A stretch of 41,513 nucleotides of DNA from Planctomycetota bacterium (GCA_013152475.1 JAADGH010000100.1:1-41513); one strand, 5' to 3'. Positions 24,227 through 33,306 are shown, counted from the first letter of the stretch. Notes: generated by a model from the sequence alone, not told the origin. A program made the numbers and translations.

Positions 24227-26881
24227 ATGAAGAAGGCCATCGTCTGTCTCGCCTTTTTGGCATGCGCCCTTTCGGCCCTTCCGGCTGCCGCAGCGGACAA
24301 GGCGCCGATCTATACGATCACGATCCACGACCTGCCAAACCCGGCTGACCCGAAGTACGCCCCCTTCAGCGCATGGTTTGCGAACCATCCCAACGTCCGC
24401 CCCGCCCGAACGACGCAGCTCCGGGTGCAGACCCTCGAGCGCGGCAGCCTTATGATGTCCATCGCCGGGGGGACCGCGCCCGATATCCTCCGTGTCTACC
24501 ACCACGAGGCAAAGGCGTGGATTCGCAACGGGTTCTTCGAGAAGCTCGACAAGTACATCTACAAGGACACCAACGGCGACGGCAAGTACACCCACGGCGT
24601 GGACGAGGTGATCTGGAAGCCGTTCCTCAACATCCCCGACCGCGTACGAGAGCAGTTCATCCTCGAAGACGGACACATTTACATCCTGCCCCGGTTCCAG
24701 TGGATTCAGCATCTGGTCTATCGAAAGGACATCTTCCGCGACAACGGGGTGGACCCGGAAAAGCAAATCGAGACGTTCGACGAGTTGCTCTATGTCTGCC
24801 GCAAACTGACCGACCCCAACGCCAAGATACCCGGCGCGCGAACGCCGCGCGGCCGGAAGGGCTTCGGCCTCATGCCGAACGGGTGGATATGGCAGGGGTA
24901 TCTCTACGCCTATGGCGGGCAGTCGCTGTTTGTTCTGAAAACGTGCCCGGCCTGCGGCGCGGAGACGAAGTTCCCCCAGGGAGAGATGGAGTGGAAATGC
25001 AGCAAGTGCGGAAAGTGCCTGAAGGACGTCCAGGGCCGCGAGCGCGCCGACCTGGACAGCCCCGAGGCGCGCAAGGCCCTGAAGCTCTGGCAGGACATGC
25101 TCTGGGCGCCGTTCGTCAAATGCCCGCACTGCAACGAGCCCATCGGGCTGGGCGACGCACATGCGAAACTCACCTTCCCCCTTACCGTCCCGTGCCCCTT
25201 CTGCAAGAAACAGGTCAAGTTGATGTCGGGGGAGAAGGTCATCACCGGCTGCGCCCGACCGTTCATCGACGACGACACCGACTGGCAGCGGCTCTGGCTC
25301 AACGGCGAGGTGGCCGTCGTGGCCTACTACATCCTCGACTGGATCTCCGAGAGCAACGTGGACTCGTCCGTCGTGGGCGTCATGCCCTATCCCCTGAAAG
25401 GCGGGGCGAGCGCCTATCACTACTACGGCATCTACAGCGGCAGTCGAAAGCGGCGCGGCGGGCAGAAGCGCGTGGACGTGTGCGCGGATATGATCCTCGA
25501 CTTCTGCTCGCAGTTCTATGTCCCCAAGGACGACCCCGGCTATCTGAAGTATGAGAAAGAGGAGGCGCGGGAGCTGGTCAACTACGGTTTCTACAACCTG
25601 TGCTCCTACGACCAGTTGGTGGCGGCGGGCCTGAAGGAATATGCCAACGAGATTCCCCCGGGCAGCCGCGAGATGCAGCGTCTCATCCACGATCCGAACC
25701 ACTACAAGTTCCTCCCCATGAGCGAGGGCTATTCGCGCGTCCAGCAGGAGGTGCTCGGTCATGTGCTGCTCAGCCAAATCTGCAGCGACCGGGACTACGA
25801 CATCGATGCCCAGTTGGCCCGCGCCAACGAGCTGGCCAACACGCAGGTCTTTGAAAAAGACGAAATCGTGCAGGAGGCCATGCGGAGGTACAAGTGGCCC
25901 TTCATCGGCGCCCTCCTGCTCCTGGCCGCCTACGTCGGCTTCCTGATCTACCGATTCTTCATCAAGAGCAAGGGCGAGTTCGGCCGGGTGCAAGTGCGGA
26001 AGCGGAAGATCACCCTCGGCCGGCGGGCGGCGTCGATCCTGCTCCTCTCACCGGCTGTGCTGCTCATTCTCCTCTGGGCCTACTACCCCCTCATTCGCGG
26101 GTCGATCATGGCCTTCCAGGATGTGAAGGTCATGGGTGGGTCGCGCTTCGTGGGCATCGAAAATTTCGTCCGCGTCGTGACCAATCCGCTCTTTCCGAGT
26201 GTCGTAAAGGCAACGGTCATCTACGTTTGTGCTGTGCTGTCGCTCGGCTTCTTCGCGCCGGTGATCCTGGCCATCCTCCTGTCCGAGGCCCGGCGCGGCT
26301 CGACGGTTTACCGGACCATTTTCTACGCGCCCTACCTGCTGGGCGGGGTTGTGGTGCTCTTCATCTGGCGCATCTTCTACATGCCCACCGACGAAGGGCT
26401 GCTCAATCACCTCATCAGCTTCTTTGGCCTGGGGCCGGTGCGATGGCTGCAAAACCCGAGGATCAACAAGTGGCTCCTGGCCATTCCATCCATCTGGGCG
26501 GGAACGGGGTCGGCCTGCCTGGTTTATCTTGCCGCGCTGAAGAGCATCGACGACGAGATGTATGAAGCGGCCGACATCGACGGCGCGGGGACGCTGAGCA
26601 AGGTGTGGAATATCACCCTCCCCTGCCTGAAGCCCCTGCTCATCATCAATTTCGTCGGCGCGTTCATCGGCGCCTTCCACGGCATGGGCAACATCCTGGT
26701 CCTTACGGGGGGGGCCTTCGAGACGAACGTGATCGGTCTGCAAATCTTTCTGGAGGCCTTCGGGTATCTCCGGTTTGGGTCGGCCACGGCGCTGGCGTGG
26801 ATCCTCGGCTCGCTGTTAGTGGGCTTCACGGTCTATCAGCTCAGCTTCCTGCGCAAGGTCGAGTTCAGGAGGGCCCAATAA
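24227..26881 (+). CDS. solute-binding protein fused to sugar ABC permease 1, with two CxxC zinc-knuckle pairs
   Basis: 884 residues. The ATG at 24227 opens a signal peptide (MKKAIVCLAFLACALSA...). Residues 25-550 are an extracellular family 1 solute-binding protein (LMMSIAGGTAPDILRVYHHE). Within it, C240/C243 with C258/C261/C264 and C299/C302 with C323/C326 form two zinc-ribbon-like inserts. A transmembrane helix lies at about 556-577 (WPFIGALLLLAAYVGFLIYRFF), then a basic loop, then a MalF/UgpA-type permease (about 600-884) with the ATPase-docking EAA loop YEAADIDGAGTLSKVWNITLP. Binding proteins are normally separate lipoproteins of about 420 residues; here the receptor is tied to the channel. 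The next gene overlaps by one base (TAATG). There is no ATPase gene nearby; a shared MsmK-like ATPase elsewhere is inferred. Confidence 0.88.
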   Translation: MKKAIVCLAFLACALSALPAAAADKAPIYTITIHDLPNPADPKYAPFSAWFANHPNVRPARTTQLRVQTLERGSLMMSIAGGTAPDILRVYHHEAKAWIRNGFFEKLDKYIYKDTNGDGKYTHGVDEVIWKPFLNIPDRVREQFILEDGHIYILPRFQWIQHLVYRKDIFRDNGVDPEKQIETFDELLYVCRKLTDPNAKIPGARTPRGRKGFGLMPNGWIWQGYLYAYGGQSLFVLKTCPACGAETKFPQGEMEWKCSKCGKCLKDVQGRERADLDSPEARKALKLWQDMLWAPFVKCPHCNEPIGLGDAHAKLTFPLTVPCPFCKKQVKLMSGEKVITGCARPFIDDDTDWQRLWLNGEVAVVAYYILDWISESNVDSSVVGVMPYPLKGGASAYHYYGIYSGSRKRRGGQKRVDVCADMILDFCSQFYVPKDDPGYLKYEKEEARELVNYGFYNLCSYDQLVAAGLKEYANEIPPGSREMQRLIHDPNHYKFLPMSEGYSRVQQEVLGHVLLSQICSDRDYDIDAQLARANELANTQVFEKDEIVQEAMRRYKWPFIGALLLLAAYVGFLIYRFFIKSKGEFGRVQVRKRKITLGRRAASILLLSPAVLLILLWAYYPLIRGSIMAFQDVKVMGGSRFVGIENFVRVVTNPLFPSVVKATVIYVCAVLSLGFFAPVILAILLSEARRGSTVYRTIFYAPYLLGGVVVLFIWRIFYMPTDEGLLNHLISFFGLGPVRWLQNPRINKWLLAIPSIWAGTGSACLVYLAALKSIDDEMYEAADIDGAGTLSKVWNITLPCLKPLLIINFVGAFIGAFHGMGNILVLTGGAFETNVIGLQIFLEAFGYLRFGSATALAWILGSLLVGFTVYQLSFLRKVEFRRAQ

Positions 26882-28914
26882 TGCCGATCCTCGGAAAAGT
26901 CGGGCGAAATCATCCGAGCCAGATTGCCCTTCGCGTCGGCATCTACGGCCTCCTCACATTGGGGTCCATCTGCATCATCTATCCTCTGCTCATCGTCCTG
27001 GGCCAGACCTTCAGCGACCAGTTCGACCTGCGCGACAACGCCATCATCCCCCGCTACCTGCTCGACCGCAACGAGTTGGAGCTGAAGCACATCTTCGCCA
27101 TGCAGCCGCAGAAGCTCGACCTCCTGGCCAGCCGGCACAACCGGAACCAGTGGACCAGCCAGGTGAACATGCGCGACGACCGTGACTTCTATGCCACCCG
27201 ACCGGAGGTCTTCGCCGAGCAGGGATTTTCGCTCGACGCCCACAGGCAGATTGTTGCTGACCTTGACGAGTTCAAGAAGACGCTGGATTCCGACACCATG
27301 TTCGTGTGCGTCTTCCGCGCAGAGGACTACTACCGGCCCTTCCTGCGGAAGAGGTACGGCGCGAATGCCGATGCCGTGCGGAAGGAATTCGAGAAGACCG
27401 GTCAGTGGCCGGCATGGGTCGAACACATCTATCCCGGCGAGAGGGAACGCAAGCACATCCTGAGCAACCGCGATCGCCTCGGCCTGGCCATCATGAACCA
27501 TGACTTCCAGAGCGACTACATGACCTACCACGGCGTGGAGCTCCTGCCGCCGGGGAACTTCACCGTTCCCTTCTGGCGTCCGGGCCGGACGAATAAGGAC
27601 CTCATGTGGCGCGAGTTCAAGCGGTCCCTCCCGCCGGAGAGCAAGCTCATCATCTCGTCGGACACCTACTGGCATACCTTCCTAAAACTGAAGTACCCGA
27701 AGATCGGACTGCTCAATGACGCATGGGGCACATCGCACGTGGGCTTCTACGGACTGAAGTGCCCCCTGGCGCCGCCAGACGATCCGACGCTCCGCGCCGA
27801 TTGGGAGGAGTTCATCGTCAAGCGCTGGCCCCGGCGATTGCTGCGTATCCCGGCCGACTACGCGCCGCAGTGGCGAGACCATGTCCGCCAACGTTTGGCG
27901 GCCAAGGTGGGCAAGGAAAAGGCGCTTGGGGAGGCGGGCAAACTCATGGGCAGGAAGCTGGCGCGATGGGACGACCTGCCCCTGCCGACCCGCTTGCCGA
28001 AGGATGAGACGCTGGGGCGGTACTGGTGCGAATTCACCAGCACGGGAACGATCCCGGCGGAACGGATGGTTCTCGATGCGCCGGAGCTGGGCTTCCGCCG
28101 GTTTCTCCGTGAAAAATACGGGGATCTCGCCGCTCTGAACAAGGCATGGAAGGCATCCTTCGGATCGTTCGACGACGTACCGCTGCCGCTGGGGCTTTAC
28201 GACGACGCGCCGATCCGCTTCCACCCCACGCGCGTGCGGCTGTCGCACATGACGGAGTCCTTCGAGCGGGTGTTCGAGTATCTGACCGGCCGCGGGCGGG
28301 CGATCCAGAACACGTTCATCCTCGTCTTTTTCTCGCTGCTGTCGGCGCTGACGATCAACCCGATCGCGGCGTACTCGCTCTCGCGCTTCCCCATGAGGCA
28401 CACGCAGAAGATCCTCATCTTCTTCCTGGCCACGATGGCCTTCCCCGCCGAGGTGGCGATGATCCCCAACTTCCTTTTGCTGCGCGACTTAGGGCTCCTG
28501 AACACCTACACCGCGCTCATCTTTCCGGGCATGGCCAACGGCTTCGCCATCTTCCTGCTCAAGGGCTTCTTCGACTCGCTGCCGCAGGAGCTTTACGAAG
28601 CGGCCGAGATCGACGGCGCGAGCGAGTTGCAGGTCTTCCGCCTGGTGGCCATGCCGCTCATCGCGCCGATCCTGGCCTACATCGGCCTCACCACGTTCGT
28701 CATCGCCTACAGCAGTTTCATGTGGGCCTTCGTCATCTGTCCGAAGCAGGAGATGTGGACGCTGATGGTGTGGGTCTATGACTTCCAGATGCAGAACCCC
28801 GGCAACAACTACATCATGGCGGCGACTGCCCTTGTGAGCATCCCGCCAATGATCGTTTTCCTGTTTGCGAATCGCATCATCATGCGCGGCATCGTCATTC
28901 CGTCCATGAAGTAG
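26881..28914 (+). CDS. sugar ABC permease 2 with a large extracytoplasmic insertion
   Basis: 677 residues, about 400 more than a usual MalG/UgpE permease. The ATG at 26881 has GGAGGG upstream and overlaps the previous stop. The first transmembrane helix is at about 20-43 (LLTLGSICIIYPLLIVLGQTF). Instead of a short loop, residues about 46-470 form a soluble domain, which topology places outside the membrane. It holds repeated motifs such as FLREKYGDLAALNKAWKASF and FLKLKYPKIGLLNDAWGTSH, both followed by a Pro-containing strand; such motifs recall GH42-type galactosidases. The remaining helices (about 474-677) contain the EAA loop YEAAEIDGASELQVFRLVAMP. The insertion may bind or gate the substrate with the fused receptor of permease 1. 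Confidence 0.88.
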   Translation: MPILGKVGRNHPSQIALRVGIYGLLTLGSICIIYPLLIVLGQTFSDQFDLRDNAIIPRYLLDRNELELKHIFAMQPQKLDLLASRHNRNQWTSQVNMRDDRDFYATRPEVFAEQGFSLDAHRQIVADLDEFKKTLDSDTMFVCVFRAEDYYRPFLRKRYGANADAVRKEFEKTGQWPAWVEHIYPGERERKHILSNRDRLGLAIMNHDFQSDYMTYHGVELLPPGNFTVPFWRPGRTNKDLMWREFKRSLPPESKLIISSDTYWHTFLKLKYPKIGLLNDAWGTSHVGFYGLKCPLAPPDDPTLRADWEEFIVKRWPRRLLRIPADYAPQWRDHVRQRLAAKVGKEKALGEAGKLMGRKLARWDDLPLPTRLPKDETLGRYWCEFTSTGTIPAERMVLDAPELGFRRFLREKYGDLAALNKAWKASFGSFDDVPLPLGLYDDAPIRFHPTRVRLSHMTESFERVFEYLTGRGRAIQNTFILVFFSLLSALTINPIAAYSLSRFPMRHTQKILIFFLATMAFPAEVAMIPNFLLLRDLGLLNTYTALIFPGMANGFAIFLLKGFFDSLPQELYEAAEIDGASELQVFRLVAMPLIAPILAYIGLTTFVIAYSSFMWAFVICPKQEMWTLMVWVYDFQMQNPGNNYIMAATALVSIPPMIVFLFANRIIMRGIVIPSMK

Positions 28915-28986
28915 ACCGCGCCCTCCGCCATGGGAGATGTATTTCAATGGCCTCCGCCTCCCGGGGGGGGCCTGCCGCAGGCGGCC

Positions 28987-29367
28987 CTATATGGAGAGGC
29001 TTCGTTGCATGAGCCTCTCGATCGCGCCCTGCAGTTCAACGATCTGGTAGGGCTTTCTCAGGTAGGTGTGGCGCTCCGGCTCGAGCTGGCCTTCCCCCGT
29101 CTCGGGCGGCATGGCGCTGGCTGTGATGACCTTCAGATCGGGTAGGTTCTCTTTGATGAATCGTCGGACGGCATTGCCGTCAACACCCGGCATGTTGGTG
29201 TCCACCACTGCCAGGTCGAACGGCTCTGTTTGCAGAAGCTGGATCGCTTCCGCGCCACCACCAACCGCTACGGTCTCGTGCTGGAGGCGCTTCAGCATTC
29301 GGCATGTAATCTCCAGAACATCACTTTCGTCATCCACCACAAGAATGCGCAACGTCTCCTGCTGCAT
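28987..29367 (-). CDS. single-domain response regulator (receiver only)
   Basis: 126 residues, only a CheY-like receiver domain. The acidic pocket is D12/D13 (VVDDESD), the phospho-acceptor is D56 (VVDTNMPGVDG), the switch region is ITASAM and the conserved Lys is in LRKPYQ. There is no output domain, so it should act by protein contact, as in phosphorelays or chemotaxis-like systems. No histidine kinase lies in the window. It is an orphan between the importer operon (convergent, 72 nt away) and the fdh operon (divergent). Confidence 0.92.
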   Translation of the reverse strand: MQQETLRILVVDDESDVLEITCRMLKRLQHETVAVGGGAEAIQLLQTEPFDLAVVDTNMPGVDGNAVRRFIKENLPDLKVITASAMPPETGEGQLEPERHTYLRKPYQIVELQGAIERLMQRSLSI

Positions 29368-29760
29368 CTATGTACTCCAAGCTCAGAACACTATCATAAG
29401 GAATATACTGCTATGAAACCTGCCCAGGTATGGAAACCTGCTTACGGTGGGTTGCATCCCTGCACTTAGCAACCAAGCTAAGGAATCCCTCCCCTTAAAT
29501 CGATTTAATATTACTCTCTTCCTTCTGCCAAGTCAAGAAAAATATCGAGGGGGTTCCCCATGATCTCCGCTGTGTCATCGCGAGCCTGATCCCGACCGCG
29601 GGGTAGGACCGACGACGCTCAGGTTATGGGGAAATCCTGTCTTTACTTGACCGCTACTCGCGAGAATCTCCTTTACTTGCCTTAGAACGGCTGGTAAAAT
29701 CCAGTGTTTACGATGAAATGGACGTGAATCAGATTCTTGTCACGAAAAGCGAGTTGTCCC
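29368..29760. other. intergenic region with palindromes and direct repeats upstream of fdhA
   Basis: 393 bp without a gene. It holds the hairpin CTTAGC-aaccaa-GCTAAG (29464-29481), which overlaps a second possible pairing GGTTGC/GCAACC. A 14-bp perfect palindrome TTAAATCGATTTAA lies at 29495-29508, and two CTTTACTTG direct repeats lie 30 bp apart (29641 and 29671). The second repeat overlaps the proposed fdhA promoter. No known riboswitch is recognised. Confidence 0.6.
29672..29700 (+). promoter_or_regulatory. putative fdhA promoter
   Basis: TTTACT (29672-29677, 4 of 6), a 17-nt spacer and TAAAAT (29695-29700, 5 of 6). The -35 box lies inside the second CTTTACTTG repeat, so the repeat could be an activator or repressor site. 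The leader to the start codon at 29761 would be about 55 nt. Confidence 0.45.
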
Positions 29761-32454
29761 ATGCCTTCGATCACTGTTAACGGAAAACAGATTGAGTTTG
29801 AATCGGGTGATACCGTCCTTGAAGCCGCCCGGCGGAAAGGCGTCTTTATCCCGACGTTGTGCTACCATCGCCGCCTGACGCCCATGAGCGCCTGCCGCAT
29901 GTGCGTGGTGGAGATCGAGGGCAAGCGGGGCCTGACCGCATCCTGTACCGCCCCCGCCGAGGAGGGGATGGTAGTCCGAACCGACTCCGATCTGATCCAC
30001 GACACGCGGCGGATGATCCTCCAGCTCCTCCTGGCCGAGGGCGAGCACAACTGCCTGGTGTGCCCGAGCAACGGCAAGTGCGAGCTCCAGGACCTGTGCA
30101 ACCGCTACGGCGTCGATCCGCTGGAGAACCCCTTTGAGGTGAGCCGTCCCCGCATGCCCTATGATGACAGCAGCCCGGTGATCCGGCGCGACCCCAACAA
30201 GTGCATCAAGTGCTACCGCTGCGTCCGGGCGTGCAGCGAGACCGTGGTGAATGAAGTTCTCGACGTCGAGCGACGGGGATTCCAGGCAAAGATCGTCTGC
30301 GACAACGATCTGCCGATGAAGGACTCCACCTGTGTGAGCTGTGGGGAGTGCGTCCAGGTGTGCCCGGTGGGGGCGCTCACGGAGAAGAAATCGATCCACG
30401 GCCCGCGAGAGTGGGAGATGCGCAAGGCGCGGACAGTATGTCCCTACTGCGGCGTGGGGTGTCAGATCGAGCTTCACATCCACCAAAATGAAATCAAGGC
30501 GGCCTACGGGCGCGAGGGCACCGTGCCGAACCTCGGAAGGCTCTGCGTCAAGGGGCGTTTTGGCCTTGAGTACGCGAGCCACCAGGATCGCCTGACCAAG
30601 CCCCTGATCAAACGCAATGGCGCATTCGAGGAAGCAACGTGGGAGGAGGCGCTCGGCCTCGTCGCCGGCAAGCTGGGCGAGATCAAAGAGAAGCACGGAC
30701 CCGGCGCGATCTGCGTCCTCAGCTCCGCCCGATGCTCGAACGAGGAGAATTATGTCCTCCAGAAATTCGCCCGGGCCGTCATCGGCACGAACAACGTGGA
30801 CCACTGCGCACGGCTGTGCCACGCCGCCACCGTTGCGGGCCTCGTCATCTCTTTCGGCAGCGGGGCCATGACCAACTCCATCGCCGAGGTGGAGCACTGC
30901 GACTGCATCCTTGTGACCGGTTCGAATACAACCGAGACCCACCCCGTGATCGGCAATCTGATGAAACAGGCTGTGCGGAAGCACGGGGCGAAGCTGATCG
31001 TCGTGGACCCGCGCACGAGTCAGCTTACCCGCTTTGCCGACTACCACCTGCGCCAGAAGCCCGGCACCGACGTGGCGTGGATGAACGGCATGATGCACGT
31101 GATCCTGAAGGAGGGACTGCAGGACGAGAAGTTCATCACGGAACGCACGGAGGGTTTCGAGGACCTGGAGCAGGTCCTCGGAAAATACAGCCCCGAGTAC
31201 GTGGAGGAGGTTACCGGCATCCCGGCGGACGACCTCATCGGCGCGGCGCGGCTCTTCGGCCGGGCTGAACGGGGGGCGATCTTCTTCGCCATGGGCATCA
31301 CCCAGCACACCACCGGCACGGACAATGTCCTGAGCACGGCAAACCTGGCGATGCTCACCGGCAACGTCGGCCGCGAGTCCACCGGCGTCAATCCCCTGCG
31401 CGGGCAGAACAACGTCCAGGGCGCGTGCGACCTGGGCGCGCTGCCAAACGTCTACCCCGGCTACCAGAAAGTGACCGAGCCGGACGTCCAAAGGAAATTC
31501 GAGCAGGGCTGGGGGGTGAAGCTCTCCCCCGATGCCGGCCTGACGGTGGTGGAGATGATGAACGCCGCCTGCGACGGAAAGGTGAAGGCCCTCTACATCA
31601 TGGGCGAGAACCCCATGCTCAGCGACCCGAACCTGAACCACGTCCGCGAGGCCCTGGAGAGGCTGGACTTTCTCGTCGTCCAGGACATCTTTCCGAGCGA
31701 GACGGCCCAACTCGCCGATGTGGTCCTGCCGGCGACATGCTCTTTCGAGAAAGAAGGAACGTTCACCAACACCGAACGGCGCATCCAGCGCTTCGGGCCT
31801 GCGCTCAAGGCGCCGGGCCAGGCCCGGGTGGACTGGGAGATCGTCTGCGACGTGGCCCAGCGGCTCGGGTATGACATGTCGTACAACAGCGCATCGGAGA
31901 TCATGGACGAGATCGCGTCGCTCACGCCCATCTACGGCGGCATCGCCTACGACCGGCTGGGCGCGAAGGGCCGGCAGTGGCCGTGCCCGGACCGGGACCA
32001 TCCCGGCACGAAATTCCTGCACAAAGGCAAGTTCTCCCGCGGCCTGGGCCACTTTACCGCCGTCGAGTTCAAGCCGCCGCAGGAAGAAACCAACGAGGAG
32101 TACCCCTACATTCTCACCACCGGACGGATGCTGGAGCACTACCACACCGGCACGATGTCCCGCCGCGTCGAGGGCCTGAACGCGCTGGCGCCTCATGGCT
32201 TCGTCGAGATCAACCCGGCCGACGCCGAGAAGTTCGGCGTGGGCCCGGACGAGAAGATTAAGGTGGTCTCCCGGCGAGGTGAGATCGTGCCTCGGGCGAA
32301 GATCACCAATCGCGTGAAGCCCGGGACGGTGTTCGTGCCGTTCCACTTTGCGGAGGCGGCGGCGAACGTGCTGACCATCGACGCCCTCGACCCCATCTCC
32401 AAGATCCCGGAGTACAAGGTCTGCGCCGTGCGGATCGAGAAGGCCAGTGAGTGA
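29761..32454 (+). CDS. fdhA: formate dehydrogenase catalytic (alpha) subunit, Cys type, with NuoG-like Fe-S domains
   Basis: 897 residues from the ATG at 29761; an in-frame TTG 24 nt upstream adds eight residues with no family support. A 2Fe-2S ferredoxin domain has C34, C45, C48 and C62. A His-Cys3 4Fe-4S site follows (H96, C98, C101, C107), then two 4Fe-4S ferredoxin sites (C148-C158 and C191-C201). The molybdopterin domain's 4Fe-4S motif is C227, C230, C234 and C262. Cys353 followed by His354 (CARLCHAATVAGL) occupies the selenocysteine position of FdhF-type enzymes. The C-terminal dinucleotide-binding domain (about 780-890) includes TGRMLEHYHTGTMSRR. It oxidises formate to CO2, or reduces CO2, with Mo/W-bis-MGD. 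No NuoE/NuoF-like partner is encoded here. It overlaps fdhD. Confidence 0.93.
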   Translation: MPSITVNGKQIEFESGDTVLEAARRKGVFIPTLCYHRRLTPMSACRMCVVEIEGKRGLTASCTAPAEEGMVVRTDSDLIHDTRRMILQLLLAEGEHNCLVCPSNGKCELQDLCNRYGVDPLENPFEVSRPRMPYDDSSPVIRRDPNKCIKCYRCVRACSETVVNEVLDVERRGFQAKIVCDNDLPMKDSTCVSCGECVQVCPVGALTEKKSIHGPREWEMRKARTVCPYCGVGCQIELHIHQNEIKAAYGREGTVPNLGRLCVKGRFGLEYASHQDRLTKPLIKRNGAFEEATWEEALGLVAGKLGEIKEKHGPGAICVLSSARCSNEENYVLQKFARAVIGTNNVDHCARLCHAATVAGLVISFGSGAMTNSIAEVEHCDCILVTGSNTTETHPVIGNLMKQAVRKHGAKLIVVDPRTSQLTRFADYHLRQKPGTDVAWMNGMMHVILKEGLQDEKFITERTEGFEDLEQVLGKYSPEYVEEVTGIPADDLIGAARLFGRAERGAIFFAMGITQHTTGTDNVLSTANLAMLTGNVGRESTGVNPLRGQNNVQGACDLGALPNVYPGYQKVTEPDVQRKFEQGWGVKLSPDAGLTVVEMMNAACDGKVKALYIMGENPMLSDPNLNHVREALERLDFLVVQDIFPSETAQLADVVLPATCSFEKEGTFTNTERRIQRFGPALKAPGQARVDWEIVCDVAQRLGYDMSYNSASEIMDEIASLTPIYGGIAYDRLGAKGRQWPCPDRDHPGTKFLHKGKFSRGLGHFTAVEFKPPQEETNEEYPYILTTGRMLEHYHTGTMSRRVEGLNALAPHGFVEINPADAEKFGVGPDEKIKVVSRRGEIVPRAKITNRVKPGTVFVPFHFAEAAANVLTIDALDPISKIPEYKVCAVRIEKASE

Positions 32455-33274
32455 CGACGCCAAGCCGCCCATGCCCTGCGAGCCGAACGACCCCGCCGTC
32501 CGTTCGTTGAAGATCGAATCCGTAGAGAACAGCACGCGGAAGAATGTTGAGGAACCCCTCGCCGTCGAGGCATCCATTGAGCTCCTCTTGAATGGCCATC
32601 ATCTCGCCCGCCTTCGCTGCACACCCAATCATGTCGAGGAGATGGCCCGCGGGTTTCTGCTGACGGAAGGGCTCGTTGACAAGCCCGGGCAAATTCTCTC
32701 TCTGGAATATCTTGCCGAGGAATCGCAGGCCGCAGCGCATATCGATATGCCGGATGCGCAGATCGAAATGATCCGGGGCGGGCTGAGCATCTCCTCCGCC
32801 TGCGGAGGAGGATTATCGCGCGAGGACCTCACACTCGATCCCGACTGTGAGAAGAAGTTCGACCTGACCGTGACCATTACTGAAGAGCAGATTCGCCGCC
32901 TCGCCCGAGAGTTTGACAATCGGTCCATGCTCTATCGCAAAACGAAATGCGCCCACGGGGCCGCCATAGTGGATGGCCGCAGGCTGCTCGCCTTCGCGGA
33001 GGACCTCGGCCGGCACAACGCGGTGGACAAGGCGGTGGGCATGCTGGCCAAGCCGGGATTTGTTTTCAACAACAAGGGGCTCCTCACCAGCGGCCGGGTC
33101 ACACTCGACATCGCCGCGAAGATGGCCCGGCTTCGGGCGGCCTACATCATCTCCCGAGCGGCCCCGAGCCTCGAAGCGGTGGAGGCGGCCGGCCGGTTCC
33201 ATGTGGCCATCGTGGGGCGGCTGCGCCGGACGTCGATGAAGATCTACTCCGCCCCGTGGCGGGTGAAAGTTTGA
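32447..33274 (+). CDS. fdhD: FdhD, sulfurtransferase required for formate dehydrogenase activity
   Basis: 275 residues from GTG 32447, which overlaps the fdhA stop by 8 nt. FdhD carries sulfur from a cysteine desulfurase to the molybdenum cofactor of formate dehydrogenase. Family signatures are EEPLAVEASIELLLNGH, MARGFLLTEGL, MLYRKTKCAHGAAI, EDLGRHNAVDKAVG, LLTSGRVTLDIAAKMAR and SRAAPSLEAVEAA. The sulfur-relay motif CGxC reads CGGG, keeping Cys119 and replacing the second cysteine (position 122) with Gly. Single-cysteine FdhDs exist, so function is probably kept. An N-terminal extension of about 35 residues precedes the core. Confidence 0.93.
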   Translation: MSDDAKPPMPCEPNDPAVRSLKIESVENSTRKNVEEPLAVEASIELLLNGHHLARLRCTPNHVEEMARGFLLTEGLVDKPGQILSLEYLAEESQAAAHIDMPDAQIEMIRGGLSISSACGGGLSREDLTLDPDCEKKFDLTVTITEEQIRRLAREFDNRSMLYRKTKCAHGAAIVDGRRLLAFAEDLGRHNAVDKAVGMLAKPGFVFNNKGLLTSGRVTLDIAAKMARLRAAYIISRAAPSLEAVEAAGRFHVAIVGRLRRTSMKIYSAPWRVKV

Positions 33275-33306
33275 CCGGGGTATTGGAGCGATGGAGTAGT
33301 GGAACA

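Noticed and set aside
28955..28986. G-rich stem GGGCCTGCC-gca-GGCGGCCC after the permease gene as a terminator
   Set aside because: The pairing is imperfect and no T-run follows on either strand; not strong enough to annotate.
29400..29510. riboswitch upstream of fdhA
   Set aside because: Stems are present but I could not match any known class, such as the molybdenum-cofactor motif, and the distance to fdhA is over 250 bp. Kept only as palindromes.
29740..32577. 945-residue minus-strand open frame opposite fdhA
   Set aside because: It is a shadow frame of a gene whose Fe-S and active-site cysteines are all in place.
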